A stretch of 25,489 nt of DNA from Desulfuromonas sp964536375 (lineage in GTDB: Bacteria > Desulfobacterota > Desulfuromonadia > Desulfuromonadales > Desulfuromonadaceae), in the NCBI GenBank assembly GCA_964536375.1, contig CAZHXF010000039.1:1-25489 (forward strand), given 5' to 3'. Positions within the stretch are counted from its first letter, which is position 1. Every line of letters begins with the position of its first letter. This document shows, one piece after another, positions 1 through 6,293 of this stretch. A program made the translations under genes and the position numbers. Below the pieces are notes generated by a model. That model made no database searches, was not told the DNA's origin, and saw only the letters and a program-made list of their open reading frames with translations.

Positions 1-14
1 CTCACTTCCCAAAA

Positions 15-57
15 TCCATAATGGGCAAACATAATTGAAGTGTTCGCCCATTATGGA
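15..57 (-). terminator. Long hairpin at the end of the yeeE operon
   Basis: Perfect 12-bp inverted repeat (TCCATAATGGGC at 15-26, GCCCATTATGGA at 46-57), extended after one mismatch by four further pairs (28-31 with 41-44), around a short loop. On the minus strand it lies about 40 nt past the last stop of the operon and is followed by only four T residues. It may be an intrinsic terminator or mRNA-stabilising hairpin; the short T-run makes it imperfect. A role for a gene left of the window cannot be excluded. Confidence 0.5.
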
Positions 58-99
58 GAAACATGTTGGCAACTGCGAAAGCGATTATAAGGTGTAATA

Positions 100-624
100 T
101 TATAATCCCTTTTTCTCTGCCCAAATAAAAAAGCCTACTCCGACAACAATCCACACCCCTATAATCGGCCACGGAGAGATATTTAGCAGTTGCGGCAGGG
201 TGATCTTACCAAAGCTACCCCAGCTAAGAATGTTATCTTTTATAAATGGATAGATGTGTGCATAGAGTGCAGCACCGACCAGCATCCCTAGCAGCGCCCA
301 TAATGCATGCCAGCGTCCTTCAGCTAAGGCGCCCACTGCCGTGCCCGGACAGAAACCGGCGATAGCCCAACCGATACCAAAGATTAAACCACCGAGCACT
401 ATAGCCACCACATGTGTTGCTTTCGGACTCAGAGCGATCCAGCCTAGCTGATGACATGAGTAGATGCCGACCATCCCAACAAGCACAGCAGTAAACATGA
501 ATTTGATGATAGTCATATCTTTTAACAGCATAAAACCGATCTGTTTTTCAAAGCGCAATACCTGCCCTTTTTGTAGCATAAAACCGAAAGCGACACCGGT
601 AAACAAGCCAATAATCCATTCCAT
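100..624 (-). CDS. YeeE/YedE-family transporter, second half-size subunit
   Basis: 174-residue integral membrane protein of the YeeE/YedE (sulfur-transport, PF04143-type) family, which in characterised members moves thiosulfate or related sulfur compounds across the inner membrane. Hydrophobic segments run nearly end to end; the signature loop GFCPGTAVG carries the conserved Cys expected to relay the sulfur anion. I start it at the ATG at 624, which overlaps the preceding gene's stop as TAATG and follows a good AAAGGGGA ribosome site inside that gene; the longer upstream reading would run through the neighbour. The overlap implies translational coupling with the partner. Full-length family members are about twice this size, so this and the next gene together probably make one transporter. 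Substrate is inferred; selenium compounds or sulfite are alternatives. Confidence 0.85.
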   Translation of the reverse strand: MEWIIGLFTGVAFGFMLQKGQVLRFEKQIGFMLLKDMTIIKFMFTAVLVGMVGIYSCHQLGWIALSPKATHVVAIVLGGLIFGIGWAIAGFCPGTAVGALAEGRWHALWALLGMLVGAALYAHIYPFIKDNILSWGSFGKITLPQLLNISPWPIIGVWIVVGVGFFIWAEKKGL

Positions 625-1166
625 TAGCGGTCCCCTTTCCGGTACAAAAAGCGCGCGGTGGCGATGCCACCAACCATGAAGCACAACAGCGCCAATAAAC
701 TACTGACAGCCAGTTGCATATTGCCAGACATGCCATGCCCGCTGGGGCAGCCACCAGCCATACGGGCACCAAATATCAGGATAACTCCTCCGATAAAAGC
801 CCCTAATGCTCTGAAGATGCTGCTGTGACCAAAACGCTCTGACCAGATTTGTGGTACACTTTCGCTGTGCTGAGTCTTGCCTAGGCGCGCAGAGACAAAA
901 GCGCCAATAAAGATTCCCACCACAAACAACATTTGCCAATCAACCTTAACTTTTTTACTTTGGTAGTAGGCATTGATTGCTACCTTATCGGCATCGACAA
1001 CCTGTTCCAGCAAGCCTGCGGCACGCACGAAAGTGGTAGATGCTCCTAGGTATTGTCCCTTATCTAGTACTACTGTGGTTATCAGCACTGAGGCCAACGC
1101 TAATAGTCCTACCAGCGCACCGGCAACATATGGGCTCCACACTGCCATCTTAAAGAATTTAGCCAT
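624..1166 (-). CDS. YeeE/YedE-family transporter, first half-size subunit
   Basis: 180-residue membrane protein of the same YeeE/YedE family as its overlapping partner. An N-terminal hydrophobic segment (about 12-35) is followed by a polar stretch of about 40 residues, then by membrane segments with the family motif ARMAGGCPSGHG, including the conserved Cys. ATG at 1166 is preferred over the TTG one codon earlier because GGAGG lies 7 nt upstream. Its stop shares one base with the start of the second subunit (TAATG). Two half-length paralogues encoded back to back are known for this family. The substrate is probably thiosulfate or another reduced sulfur anion, by family knowledge only. Confidence 0.85.
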   Translation of the reverse strand: MAKFFKMAVWSPYVAGALVGLLALASVLITTVVLDKGQYLGASTTFVRAAGLLEQVVDADKVAINAYYQSKKVKVDWQMLFVVGIFIGAFVSARLGKTQHSESVPQIWSERFGHSSIFRALGAFIGGVILIFGARMAGGCPSGHGMSGNMQLAVSSLLALLCFMVGGIATARFLYRKGDR

Positions 1167-1202
1167 CAATCAACCTCCACGTAAATACATCTTAAGGTGC
1201 AA

Positions 1203-1430
1203 TCAATCTGTTTGCGGTCGCCAATACGAATACAATCCTCTAATCCAAGCAGCCGTATAGAAAAAGCTTAGCATAAAAATTCCCCATTGCTGCGCCTGCC
1301 ACGAGCTATAGAACCAAAATGGTTGCCCAATAAGACCAAAGATGCACGAATATCGGCGCCAGTGCTCGCGCTCATCCTGGCTGAGCCAGATGGCAACGAC
1401 CCCGGTAAGGGCAATTAATATCTGATCCAC
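1203..1430 (-). CDS. Small two-segment membrane protein
   Basis: 75 residues, two predicted membrane stretches: an N-terminal one (about 2-16) and a central/C-terminal one (FIFMLSFFYTAAW-like, about 46-62), with a conserved-looking GLIGQPFWFYSSW patch between. I recognise this as a widespread small uncharacterised protein type found in proteobacterial and phage genomes, but no function is known to me. GTG start at 1430 has AGGAG 8 nt upstream. It lies 36 bp before the first yeeE-like subunit and 45 bp after the upstream gene, so it is likely co-transcribed with the transporter; whether it helps the transporter is unknown. Confidence 0.65.
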   Translation of the reverse strand: MDQILIALTGVVAIWLSQDEREHWRRYSCIFGLIGQPFWFYSSWQAQQWGIFMLSFFYTAAWIRGLYSYWRPQTD

Positions 1431-1475
1431 AACCCGGTCTCCTAGTTGACAATGGATGATCTGCGCAGCAAAAGA

Positions 1476-1949
1476 TTATTCTGCTTCAAGTTCTCTAGCT
1501 ATTTTTCTTACCGTTTCAATTTCATCCTCAGCGAATTCTTCGACCCATAACGCAGTAGCTAAATATAGGTCGATTACAGGTGAATCCTGATAGATCAGCG
1601 CCAGCTGGGCATAGATATTCAACTTAGTTGCCGCGCCTTCATTTTCACTGCGTTCTAAAATTTCGAGATACTTACTGTTGATCTGTGGAGCCATGCCGGT
1701 AAAGTAACCAACCAGAACATCAGCAGCCAAATGACCATCTTCAGCCTGAAGCAACGCTGTGTCCATCCGTGTAGCTGCCCCGGCTTTTCGTTTTAGCACC
1801 GAATCCCTACGAAAACTTTTAACCCCGGCTGCACTGCACCAACGATCAAAAATCAACGGCTGCTGCTGGGCACAAAGACGACAAATTTGCATTTTTTGTT
1901 TTTCGGGTAATTGTTGCCACGAATTAATTACTGATAAAGGAACTACCAC
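1476..1949 (-). CDS. Uncharacterised protein at the head of the yeeE operon
   Basis: 157 residues, not recognised. It looks soluble and mainly helical, with no signal peptide or membrane segment. There is a CRLC motif near residue 23-26 and a further Cys at about 38; the C-terminal third is strongly acidic and helical. GTG start at 1949 is supported by GAGG 7 nt upstream. It is first of four minus-strand genes with 36-45 bp gaps leading into the split YeeE/YedE transporter, so it may be a cytoplasmic partner or regulator of sulfur uptake. That role is inference from position only. Confidence 0.6.
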   Translation of the reverse strand: MVVPLSVINSWQQLPEKQKMQICRLCAQQQPLIFDRWCSAAGVKSFRRDSVLKRKAGAATRMDTALLQAEDGHLAADVLVGYFTGMAPQINSKYLEILERSENEGAATKLNIYAQLALIYQDSPVIDLYLATALWVEEFAEDEIETVRKIARELEAE

Positions 1950-2121
1950 TTAAATACCTCTTCTTGTTAAAAATAGACTTCAGACAAAAACTAGCTGCAA
2001 TTTGTACCACTATGCCATCATAAACATTGTTGAACAACGTCTAAACTCAGGCGCATTTCCCCACTTTTAAGCAAAAAACATGGACTAACCAGGTTAAAGG
2101 CGATTATAATATTGCTTGTTT

Positions 2122-2134
2122 GTATACTGTATAC
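2122..2134. promoter_or_regulatory. GTATAC-T-GTATAC palindrome upstream of the YIP1 gene
   Basis: GTATACTGTATAC is a perfect palindrome around a central T and also a tandem of TGTATAC. It sits in the promoter region 56 bp before the YIP1-family start. GntR-type regulators often bind GTATAC-like palindromes, so an operator is possible, but no regulator is encoded beside it. Confidence 0.35.
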
Positions 2135-2189
2135 TTTTTATCACTATTGTTAAGATATAGATAGTCAGAGACATTTAGGAGGAACGAAC

Positions 2190-2837
2190 ATGAACGAAGC
2201 AAGTTGTGGTTGCACCGGAATCAAACAAAAATTAATCAACACCCTGCTGTTTGGTAAACAGATACTTCTTGACCCAGCGACCGTTTTTCGCAACATGCCA
2301 CGTCAGGGCGGCTACAGTGATCCGCTTCTCTTTATGGTTTGCGTCGGCTTTATTGCCGGGGTATTAAAAGTTTTAGTCACTTTCTATTTTATGACCAACG
2401 GTGCCCAAGTTACCTTGCTCAGCGCACTTGCGGCACTGATAATAATGCCAATTATCGTCGTAGCTCTTGGCTATATAGGCGCTTTTTTGCTTTCGATGAC
2501 CATGCATTTTGTTGGCGGTGATGACAATTTAGAACTCGCTGTGCGCGTAATCTCTTATCTGTCTATCGTTAGCCCCATTGCAGTCGTTGTGTTGCCGATA
2601 CCATACGTTGGCAACCTGTTGATCTTTGGTGTTCTGGCTTACTTGTTGGTGACAGCAGGTATTGAGGTTTACCAACTCAGTGGCAACACCGCGTGGCTAG
2701 TGTTTGGCATCAGCATTGGGGCCTTAGCTTTGTTGGCTCTTGGTTCGGAGATAGTCACCCGCCACTCGGCAACCCCACAGGCTGCAGCACCAATATGTTG
2801 TTCGACGATCTACAATAAAAGCGCAGCGCAGCACTAG
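2190..2837 (+). CDS. YIP1-family integral membrane protein
   Basis: 215 residues. After an N-terminal cytosolic stretch with a CGCTG motif and the family-like sequence around LLDPATVFRNMPRQGG (about 27-42), there are roughly five hydrophobic segments between residues 47 and 190, including the conserved YLSIVSP and PIPYVGN loops typical of bacterial YIP1-domain proteins. Function in bacteria is unknown; it acts in the inner membrane. Ribosome site AGGAGGA lies 9 nt before the ATG. The C-terminal tail has CC and other polar residues. The acyltransferase gene follows after 53 bp and may be co-transcribed. Confidence 0.75.
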   Translation: MNEASCGCTGIKQKLINTLLFGKQILLDPATVFRNMPRQGGYSDPLLFMVCVGFIAGVLKVLVTFYFMTNGAQVTLLSALAALIIMPIIVVALGYIGAFLLSMTMHFVGGDDNLELAVRVISYLSIVSPIAVVVLPIPYVGNLLIFGVLAYLLVTAGIEVYQLSGNTAWLVFGISIGALALLALGSEIVTRHSATPQAAAPICCSTIYNKSAAQH

Positions 2838-2890
2838 GAAGTTTGCTGGCAATCTTTACCTGCGCATCACCCGGTACATAGGATACATTT

Positions 2891-3664
2891 ATGCTTACTG
2901 TTAAGCTCAACAATGGCTGCTACTTAACTCCACCATCCAGGTCAAATTGGTTGTGCACCAAATTACCGTCATTGTGCTTTTACCCACAAGCATTTTGGGT
3001 TATTTTTAAAGCCGCGCAATTGGCGAAAAAAGGGATTTATACTGAGGGTGATTGGGCTAAAAGCAGTCTGCATATATTAAATGCCTTAGAATCTTGTGGG
3101 GTTGAAATTGATATACAGGGTATGGAGCATGTTTGTGCCAGCACTGAACCTTGTGTCTTTATTGGTAACCACATGAGCACTCTGGAGACCTTCATTTTAC
3201 CGACGTTGATTGCCCCCTACCGTTCGGCAACCTTCGTAGTAAAGAAAAGCTTGGTAGATTATCCCCTATTTAAATGGCTTATGCGTTCGCGCAACCCGGT
3301 CGTGGTTAATCGCACCAATCCGCGCGAGGATTTAAAAACCGTTCTCAATGAGGGATGTATACGTTTAGCACAGGGAACTTCAGTTATAGTTTTTCCCCAA
3401 ACTACCAGAGCCGCCGCTTTCAATCCTGAACAATTCAACTCTATCGGCGTTAAATTAGCTAAGAAAGCTGGTGTGCCTATTATCCCCATCGCCTTGAAGA
3501 CCGATGCTTGGGGTAATGGCACGCGGATAAAGGATTTTGGCGTAATTGACCCAGCTAAAAAAGTCAATTTTGAATTTGGTCAGCCTATTGATTCTGCAGC
3601 AAAATCAGCTGAAATCCAGGAGAGCATTGTAGAATTTATTCAAACTCGGCTGCAGCGTTGGTAA
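2891..3664 (+). CDS. PlsC-like lysophospholipid acyltransferase with variant catalytic motifs
   Basis: 257 residues, PlsC/LPLAT (PF01553) fold: moves an acyl chain to a lysophospholipid or similar acceptor at the inner membrane. Block I reads GNHMSTLE with H94 and E99, that is HX4E in place of the usual HX4D; block III reads FPQTTR (168-173) where most members have FPEGTR. The distal VPIIPIAL block is present. I recall the NHMSTLET/FPQTTR combination from deltaproteobacterial members, so it is probably a distinct subfamily and not a decayed gene. The ATG has only a weak ribosome site. It ends 32 bp before a strong terminator. Confidence 0.8.
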   Translation: MLTVKLNNGCYLTPPSRSNWLCTKLPSLCFYPQAFWVIFKAAQLAKKGIYTEGDWAKSSLHILNALESCGVEIDIQGMEHVCASTEPCVFIGNHMSTLETFILPTLIAPYRSATFVVKKSLVDYPLFKWLMRSRNPVVVNRTNPREDLKTVLNEGCIRLAQGTSVIVFPQTTRAAAFNPEQFNSIGVKLAKKAGVPIIPIALKTDAWGNGTRIKDFGVIDPAKKVNFEFGQPIDSAAKSAEIQESIVEFIQTRLQRW

Positions 3665-3695
3665 GTAGATAATATAATAATATTCATTATTGAAC

Positions 3696-3731
3696 AAAAA
3701 GGAGCCGCTCAAAATTGAGCGGCTCCTTTTT
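3696..3731. terminator. Bidirectional intrinsic terminator
   Basis: A 17-bp perfect stem, AAAAAGGAGCCGCTCAA paired with its complement, closes a two-base loop. It is flanked by an A-run on the left and a T-run on the right. It lies between the converging acyltransferase and HesB-like selenoprotein genes and can terminate both transcripts. Confidence 0.93.
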
Positions 3732-3754
3732 GTTGCACCATATAGATGAATAAT

Positions 3755-4057
3755 CTAGCCGCAGCTACCGCCACAACTAGAACTACAACCAGAGCTATTT
3801 GTCGATGATATAGTAAAACCATCCTCCACAAAGTGGATTACTTGATCGTCTGCGAACCGAGCAACCTGTGCATCCAGCAATACTTCAATTTCTTTAATCG
3901 TCAATACCTTATCCTCAACTGTTGACTCATCCAGAGTCAATCCCAAAGAGGGACCACCTCAGCCAAAGCCTGCCATGGTTACCCGTAACGATTTGCCTGG
4001 ATTTTGCGCAAGAACCTCCTTCAGTTCTTTGCTAGCTTCATCAGTAATTGTTAGCAT
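3755..4057 (-). CDS. HesB/IscA-like selenoprotein (in-frame TGA = Sec33)
   Basis: Read through one TGA (3959-3961), this is a 100-residue HesB/IscA-family protein. The N-terminus MLTITDEASKELKEVL and the core AGFG-U-GGPSLGLTLDE are contiguous in one frame on both sides of the TGA, and family similarity continues across it. Sec33 sits where IscA-type proteins have the first metal/sulfur-binding Cys. The C-terminus is Cys-rich (C-SSS-C-GGS-C). A SECIS-like hairpin begins 18 nt after the TGA. ATG at 4057 has AAAGGAA upstream. Family members handle Fe-S clusters or persulfide; HesB-like selenoproteins are a known deltaproteobacterial group, but their exact role is unsettled. It lies 47 bp after the ArsC-like selenoprotein gene, probably in one transcript. 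Ordinary gene calling would report only a 3' fragment from 3946. Confidence 0.9.
3922..3940 (-). promoter_or_regulatory. Bacterial SECIS-like hairpin of the HesB-like gene
   Basis: On the mRNA, TTGACTC pairs perfectly with GAGTCAA around the loop TGGAT. The loop has G at its second position and starts 25 nt after the TGA. A short stem, an early loop G and this spacing match the general bacterial SECIS pattern recognised by SelB. Confidence 0.8.
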
Positions 4058-4104
4058 GTTTGGTTCCTTTCGGTTTTATAAAATAAATCGCCAAGCGAAA
4101 CTGA

Positions 4105-4452
4105 TTATATTTCTTGTAAACGTTGACTATACATTTCATCGTTAAAACCGACAACATAATATTCACCTACTTTAAAAGTTGGTGTGCGCAAATTACCAGA
4201 GGGTCCCATTGCCATCTTTAAAATATCTTCGCGATTCTTTTCGCTAACCTGTAGATCTTTAATACTAGAACCCTTGGACGCAATCACTCGTGTTGCTTGA
4301 CTCAGCATTTGCCAGGCAGCATCAACATCACATGGTTCCTTGCGAGCATCAAGCTGCGTGGTAATGTTTATCTCATTTTGCTCAAAAAACTTTTGAGCTT
4401 TTTTACACGACGTTCATCCGTTACGAAAATAAAGCCAGTCAATATTTTTCAT
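4105..4452 (-). CDS. ArsC/thioredoxin-fold selenoprotein with UxxC motif (Sec13)
   Basis: Read through TGA at 4414-4416 this gives 115 residues starting MKNIDWLYFRNG, then U13-T-S-C16, then KKAQKFFEQ. This is the CxxC/UxxC active site at the start of helix 1 of ArsC/Spx/glutaredoxin-like folds. The C-terminal GPSGNLRTPTFKVG segment carries the cis-Pro-type TP loop and is typical of the ArsC-like fold. Sec replaces the N-terminal redox Cys, suggesting a thiol-disulfide or reductase role; the substrate is unknown. GGAGGGACA precedes the ATG at 4452. A SECIS-like hairpin follows the TGA. It is preceded by the lipoprotein gene (51 bp) and followed by the HesB-like selenoprotein gene (47 bp). Gene callers would find only a fragment from 4308. 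Confidence 0.9.
4380..4398 (-). promoter_or_regulatory. Bacterial SECIS-like hairpin of the ArsC-like gene
   Basis: On the mRNA, GCTCAAAA pairs with TTTTGAGC (8 bp) around the loop GTT, starting 15 nt after the TGA, so the apical loop is 23 nt from the Sec codon and begins with G. This matches the bacterial SECIS pattern as well as the neighbouring gene's element does, although the two hairpins differ in sequence. Confidence 0.8.
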
Positions 4453-4503
4453 TGTCCCTCCAATGGGCACTATGGGCGATTATAAGTCTAGACACCAACC
4501 TGA

Positions 4504-4965
4504 TTATTGACGTACACGAGTAACACTACCCGGACCGCGTATTATCCTTACCCGGTCGCCAACGGCATAATAATCATCCGCCCTTTGTACTACCGCAATC
4601 ACTTCACCACTATCCAATTCAACGGTTATTTCTAAGCCATTTTGCGCTGTAGTACTTTTTTCCACTCCGGTGCCTACCAGGGCTCCACCTATAGCACCAA
4701 CCGCAGTGGCCAGCGCGCGACCATGACCGCCACCAATAACATTGCCTGCTATACCCCCGATCACACCCCCGGCGATAGTCCCTAGCCCTGTTTCTGTCCC
4801 AGCGATGGTAATATTATTTACTGCCAACACCGTGCCATAGAATACCGACAATTGCTGTTGAACTTGAGAGCGGCGGTATACATCACCAGATTGACTGGTA
4901 CAACCTACTAGGAAGGTAACACTCACCATTAACAGTAGAACAATTCGACACTTTGCAGTTAACAT
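4504..4965 (-). CDS. Glycine-zipper outer-membrane lipoprotein (SlyB/17-kDa antigen type)
   Basis: 153 residues. A lipoprotein signal peptide ends in the lipobox LVGC (Cys22), followed by T-S-Q with no Asp at +2, which fits outer-membrane sorting. Residues about 65-105 form a glycine-zipper pair (GTIAGGVIGGIAGNVIGGG … GAIGGALVG) of the Rick_17kDa/SlyB type, then a small beta domain (ITVELDSGEVIAVVQ, VGDRVRII). ATG at 4965 is preferred over the GTG four codons earlier because GGAGG lies 5 nt upstream. Such proteins affect envelope integrity. It is probably in one operon with the MBL protein upstream and the selenoproteins downstream. Confidence 0.85.
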   Translation of the reverse strand: MLTAKCRIVLLLMVSVTFLVGCTSQSGDVYRRSQVQQQLSVFYGTVLAVNNITIAGTETGLGTIAGGVIGGIAGNVIGGGHGRALATAVGAIGGALVGTGVEKSTTAQNGLEITVELDSGEVIAVVQRADDYYAVGDRVRIIRGPGSVTRVRQ

Positions 4966-5003
4966 GACATCCTCCACCTACGTGTTTATCTATTAGCACT
5001 ACG

Positions 5004-5840
5004 TTATTCTATCTCTAACACTGCACCAACTGAACCGAAGAAGAATTTTTCCCCAAATTCGTTGCGCAGCATTGCTGCCCGCGTCTGTCCAGTGCAGTGT
5101 GATACTCCCAATTTCTGAATGTCAAATTTCTTCAGCGCCACCAGAGTTGCGTAAAATTGAGCCGCGCTAACCGGTCCTAGATGAGTACCGCCAACCACGG
5201 CATAGATTTGTTTACGGTTAAATTTTTGGCAGAAATAGTCGAGGGTATTGACAATTCCAGCGTGGGCACAACCTAAAACTACCACCAGCCCACGCGGTGT
5301 ATCCATGGCCACTGCCATATCATCATTAAAAGGATCGGGCACAAAATTACCGTCAGTAGTACGCTGTACCAGATTTGCATCACCAACCTCAAAATCATTA
5401 CAGCGTGGGATGGTGCCAGTTACATACAGATTTGGGGCAATCTGCTGAAATTCTGGGGTAAAGATAAAATTAGCCCCCAAGGTTTCTAGTAGTTCACGCC
5501 GCTGCGGTACCCCTAAAAAACGTAACCTCGGTCCGCTCTGCGAAAAACGCGACGCAAAAATATCTGGATGAGCGAAGACATCAATCGGTCCAGTACGTCT
5601 GAGTACTTGATCCAGACCACCGATGTGATCATAGTGACCATGGCTGATTACCACGCCAGTTAATTTATTCAGCGGTAGCTCCAGAACCTGAATGTTTTTC
5701 ATAATACCCAGACCTTGCCCGGTATCTACCAGATAATGACAACCGTCGATCTCTATCCAGCAGGCAAAGCCATGTTCTCCGATAGCGGGGATTGACCTAC
5801 CGACACTATTTTCGCACACAATTGTTATTTTTACTGACAT
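5004..5840 (-). CDS. MBL-fold metallohydrolase (Mj0301/dihydropterin-synthase-like type)
   Basis: 278 residues, cytoplasmic metallo-beta-lactamase fold. The metal motif HGHYDHIGG (H67-x-H69-x-D71-H72) is intact. VVVLGCAHAGIVN gives the next His ligand and LGVSHCTGQ the last one. VDTGQG precedes the motif. The arrangement matches the branch annotated from 7,8-dihydropterin-6-methyl-4-(ribofuranosyl)aminobenzene 5'-phosphate synthase; most bacterial members have unknown substrates, so I do not assign one. CAGGAG 6 nt before the ATG supports the start. It sits 33 bp after the DUF1232 gene, in the same likely operon. Confidence 0.85.
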   Translation of the reverse strand: MSVKITIVCENSVGRSIPAIGEHGFACWIEIDGCHYLVDTGQGLGIMKNIQVLELPLNKLTGVVISHGHYDHIGGLDQVLRRTGPIDVFAHPDIFASRFSQSGPRLRFLGVPQRRELLETLGANFIFTPEFQQIAPNLYVTGTIPRCNDFEVGDANLVQRTTDGNFVPDPFNDDMAVAMDTPRGLVVVLGCAHAGIVNTLDYFCQKFNRKQIYAVVGGTHLGPVSAAQFYATLVALKKFDIQKLGVSHCTGQTRAAMLRNEFGEKFFFGSVGAVLEIE

Positions 5841-5873
5841 ATTGCACTCCTGAAAAATACTCGCAAATGTAAA

Positions 5874-6173
5874 CTACGTATCAATATTATCAAGTTTAGC
5901 ACGCATCGCATCAGTTATAAATCTATCTGCATAAGATAAAATCAAACCCAGCAGCGCAAAATCATCCAGCAAGCCCAGCACCGGAATATAATCTGGGATA
6001 AAGTCTACCGGTGACAGCAAATATAGCACAGCGATAATCATTAGCGCCTTTACGTGCCACGGCGTAGTTGGAGAGCGAAACAACTGTATATACAAACGCA
6101 CTTTGGTCGCCGCATAGCGCCACGCGGTTACTGGAGTAGTTCTAATCAATTGCCACAAAAACGTCTTTTTCAT
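5874..6173 (-). CDS. DUF1232 (YkvA-like) small membrane protein
   Basis: 99 residues. The core VKALMIIAVLYLLSPVDFIPD with following YIPVLGLLDDFALL is the diagnostic DUF1232 pattern: a hydrophobic segment ending in SPVDFIPD, then a second hydrophobic stretch with DD. The N-terminus is basic. The start is the ATG at 6173 with GAGGAG 6 nt upstream; the longer reading from 6212 has no comparable site. Function is unknown. It is the first gene of the minus-strand set that ends with the two selenoproteins, and is divergent from the fur-like gene across a 120-bp shared control region. Confidence 0.8.
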   Translation of the reverse strand: MKKTFLWQLIRTTPVTAWRYAATKVRLYIQLFRSPTTPWHVKALMIIAVLYLLSPVDFIPDYIPVLGLLDDFALLGLILSYADRFITDAMRAKLDNIDT

Positions 6174-6219
6174 TGTCCACTCCTCAAGTACGGTACCGCG
6201 ATAAATTGCCAATTAACTG

Positions 6220-6248
6220 TTGACGCAGTAGTCGCAATCAGTTAATAA
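6220..6248 (+). promoter_or_regulatory. Promoter of the fur-like gene
   Basis: TTGACG (6220-6225), a 17-bp spacer and TAATAA (6243-6248) form a good sigma-70 type promoter. The expected transcription start is near 6255, just before the Fur-box-like palindrome. Confidence 0.6.
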
Positions 6249-6260
6249 TGCATTTGCGAT

Positions 6261-6275
6261 TGAGAATCGTTCTCA
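6261..6275. promoter_or_regulatory. Fur-box-like palindrome
   Basis: TGAGAATCGTTCTCA is an almost perfect 7-1-7 inverted repeat of the Fur-box variant TGAGAATnATTCTCA. It lies just downstream of the predicted promoter and 18 bp before the regulator's ATG, which suggests autoregulation and possibly control of the downstream reductase. The site is also within the divergent region facing the DUF1232 operon. Confidence 0.7.
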
Positions 6276-6293
6276 TTCCGTCCGGAGAAAAAC

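Noticed and set aside
3755..4452. Two neighbouring genes disabled by nonsense mutations
   Set aside because: Both have good starts, ribosome sites, conserved sequence on both sides of a single TGA at a redox/metal Cys position, and SECIS-like hairpins; Sec recoding explains both at once.
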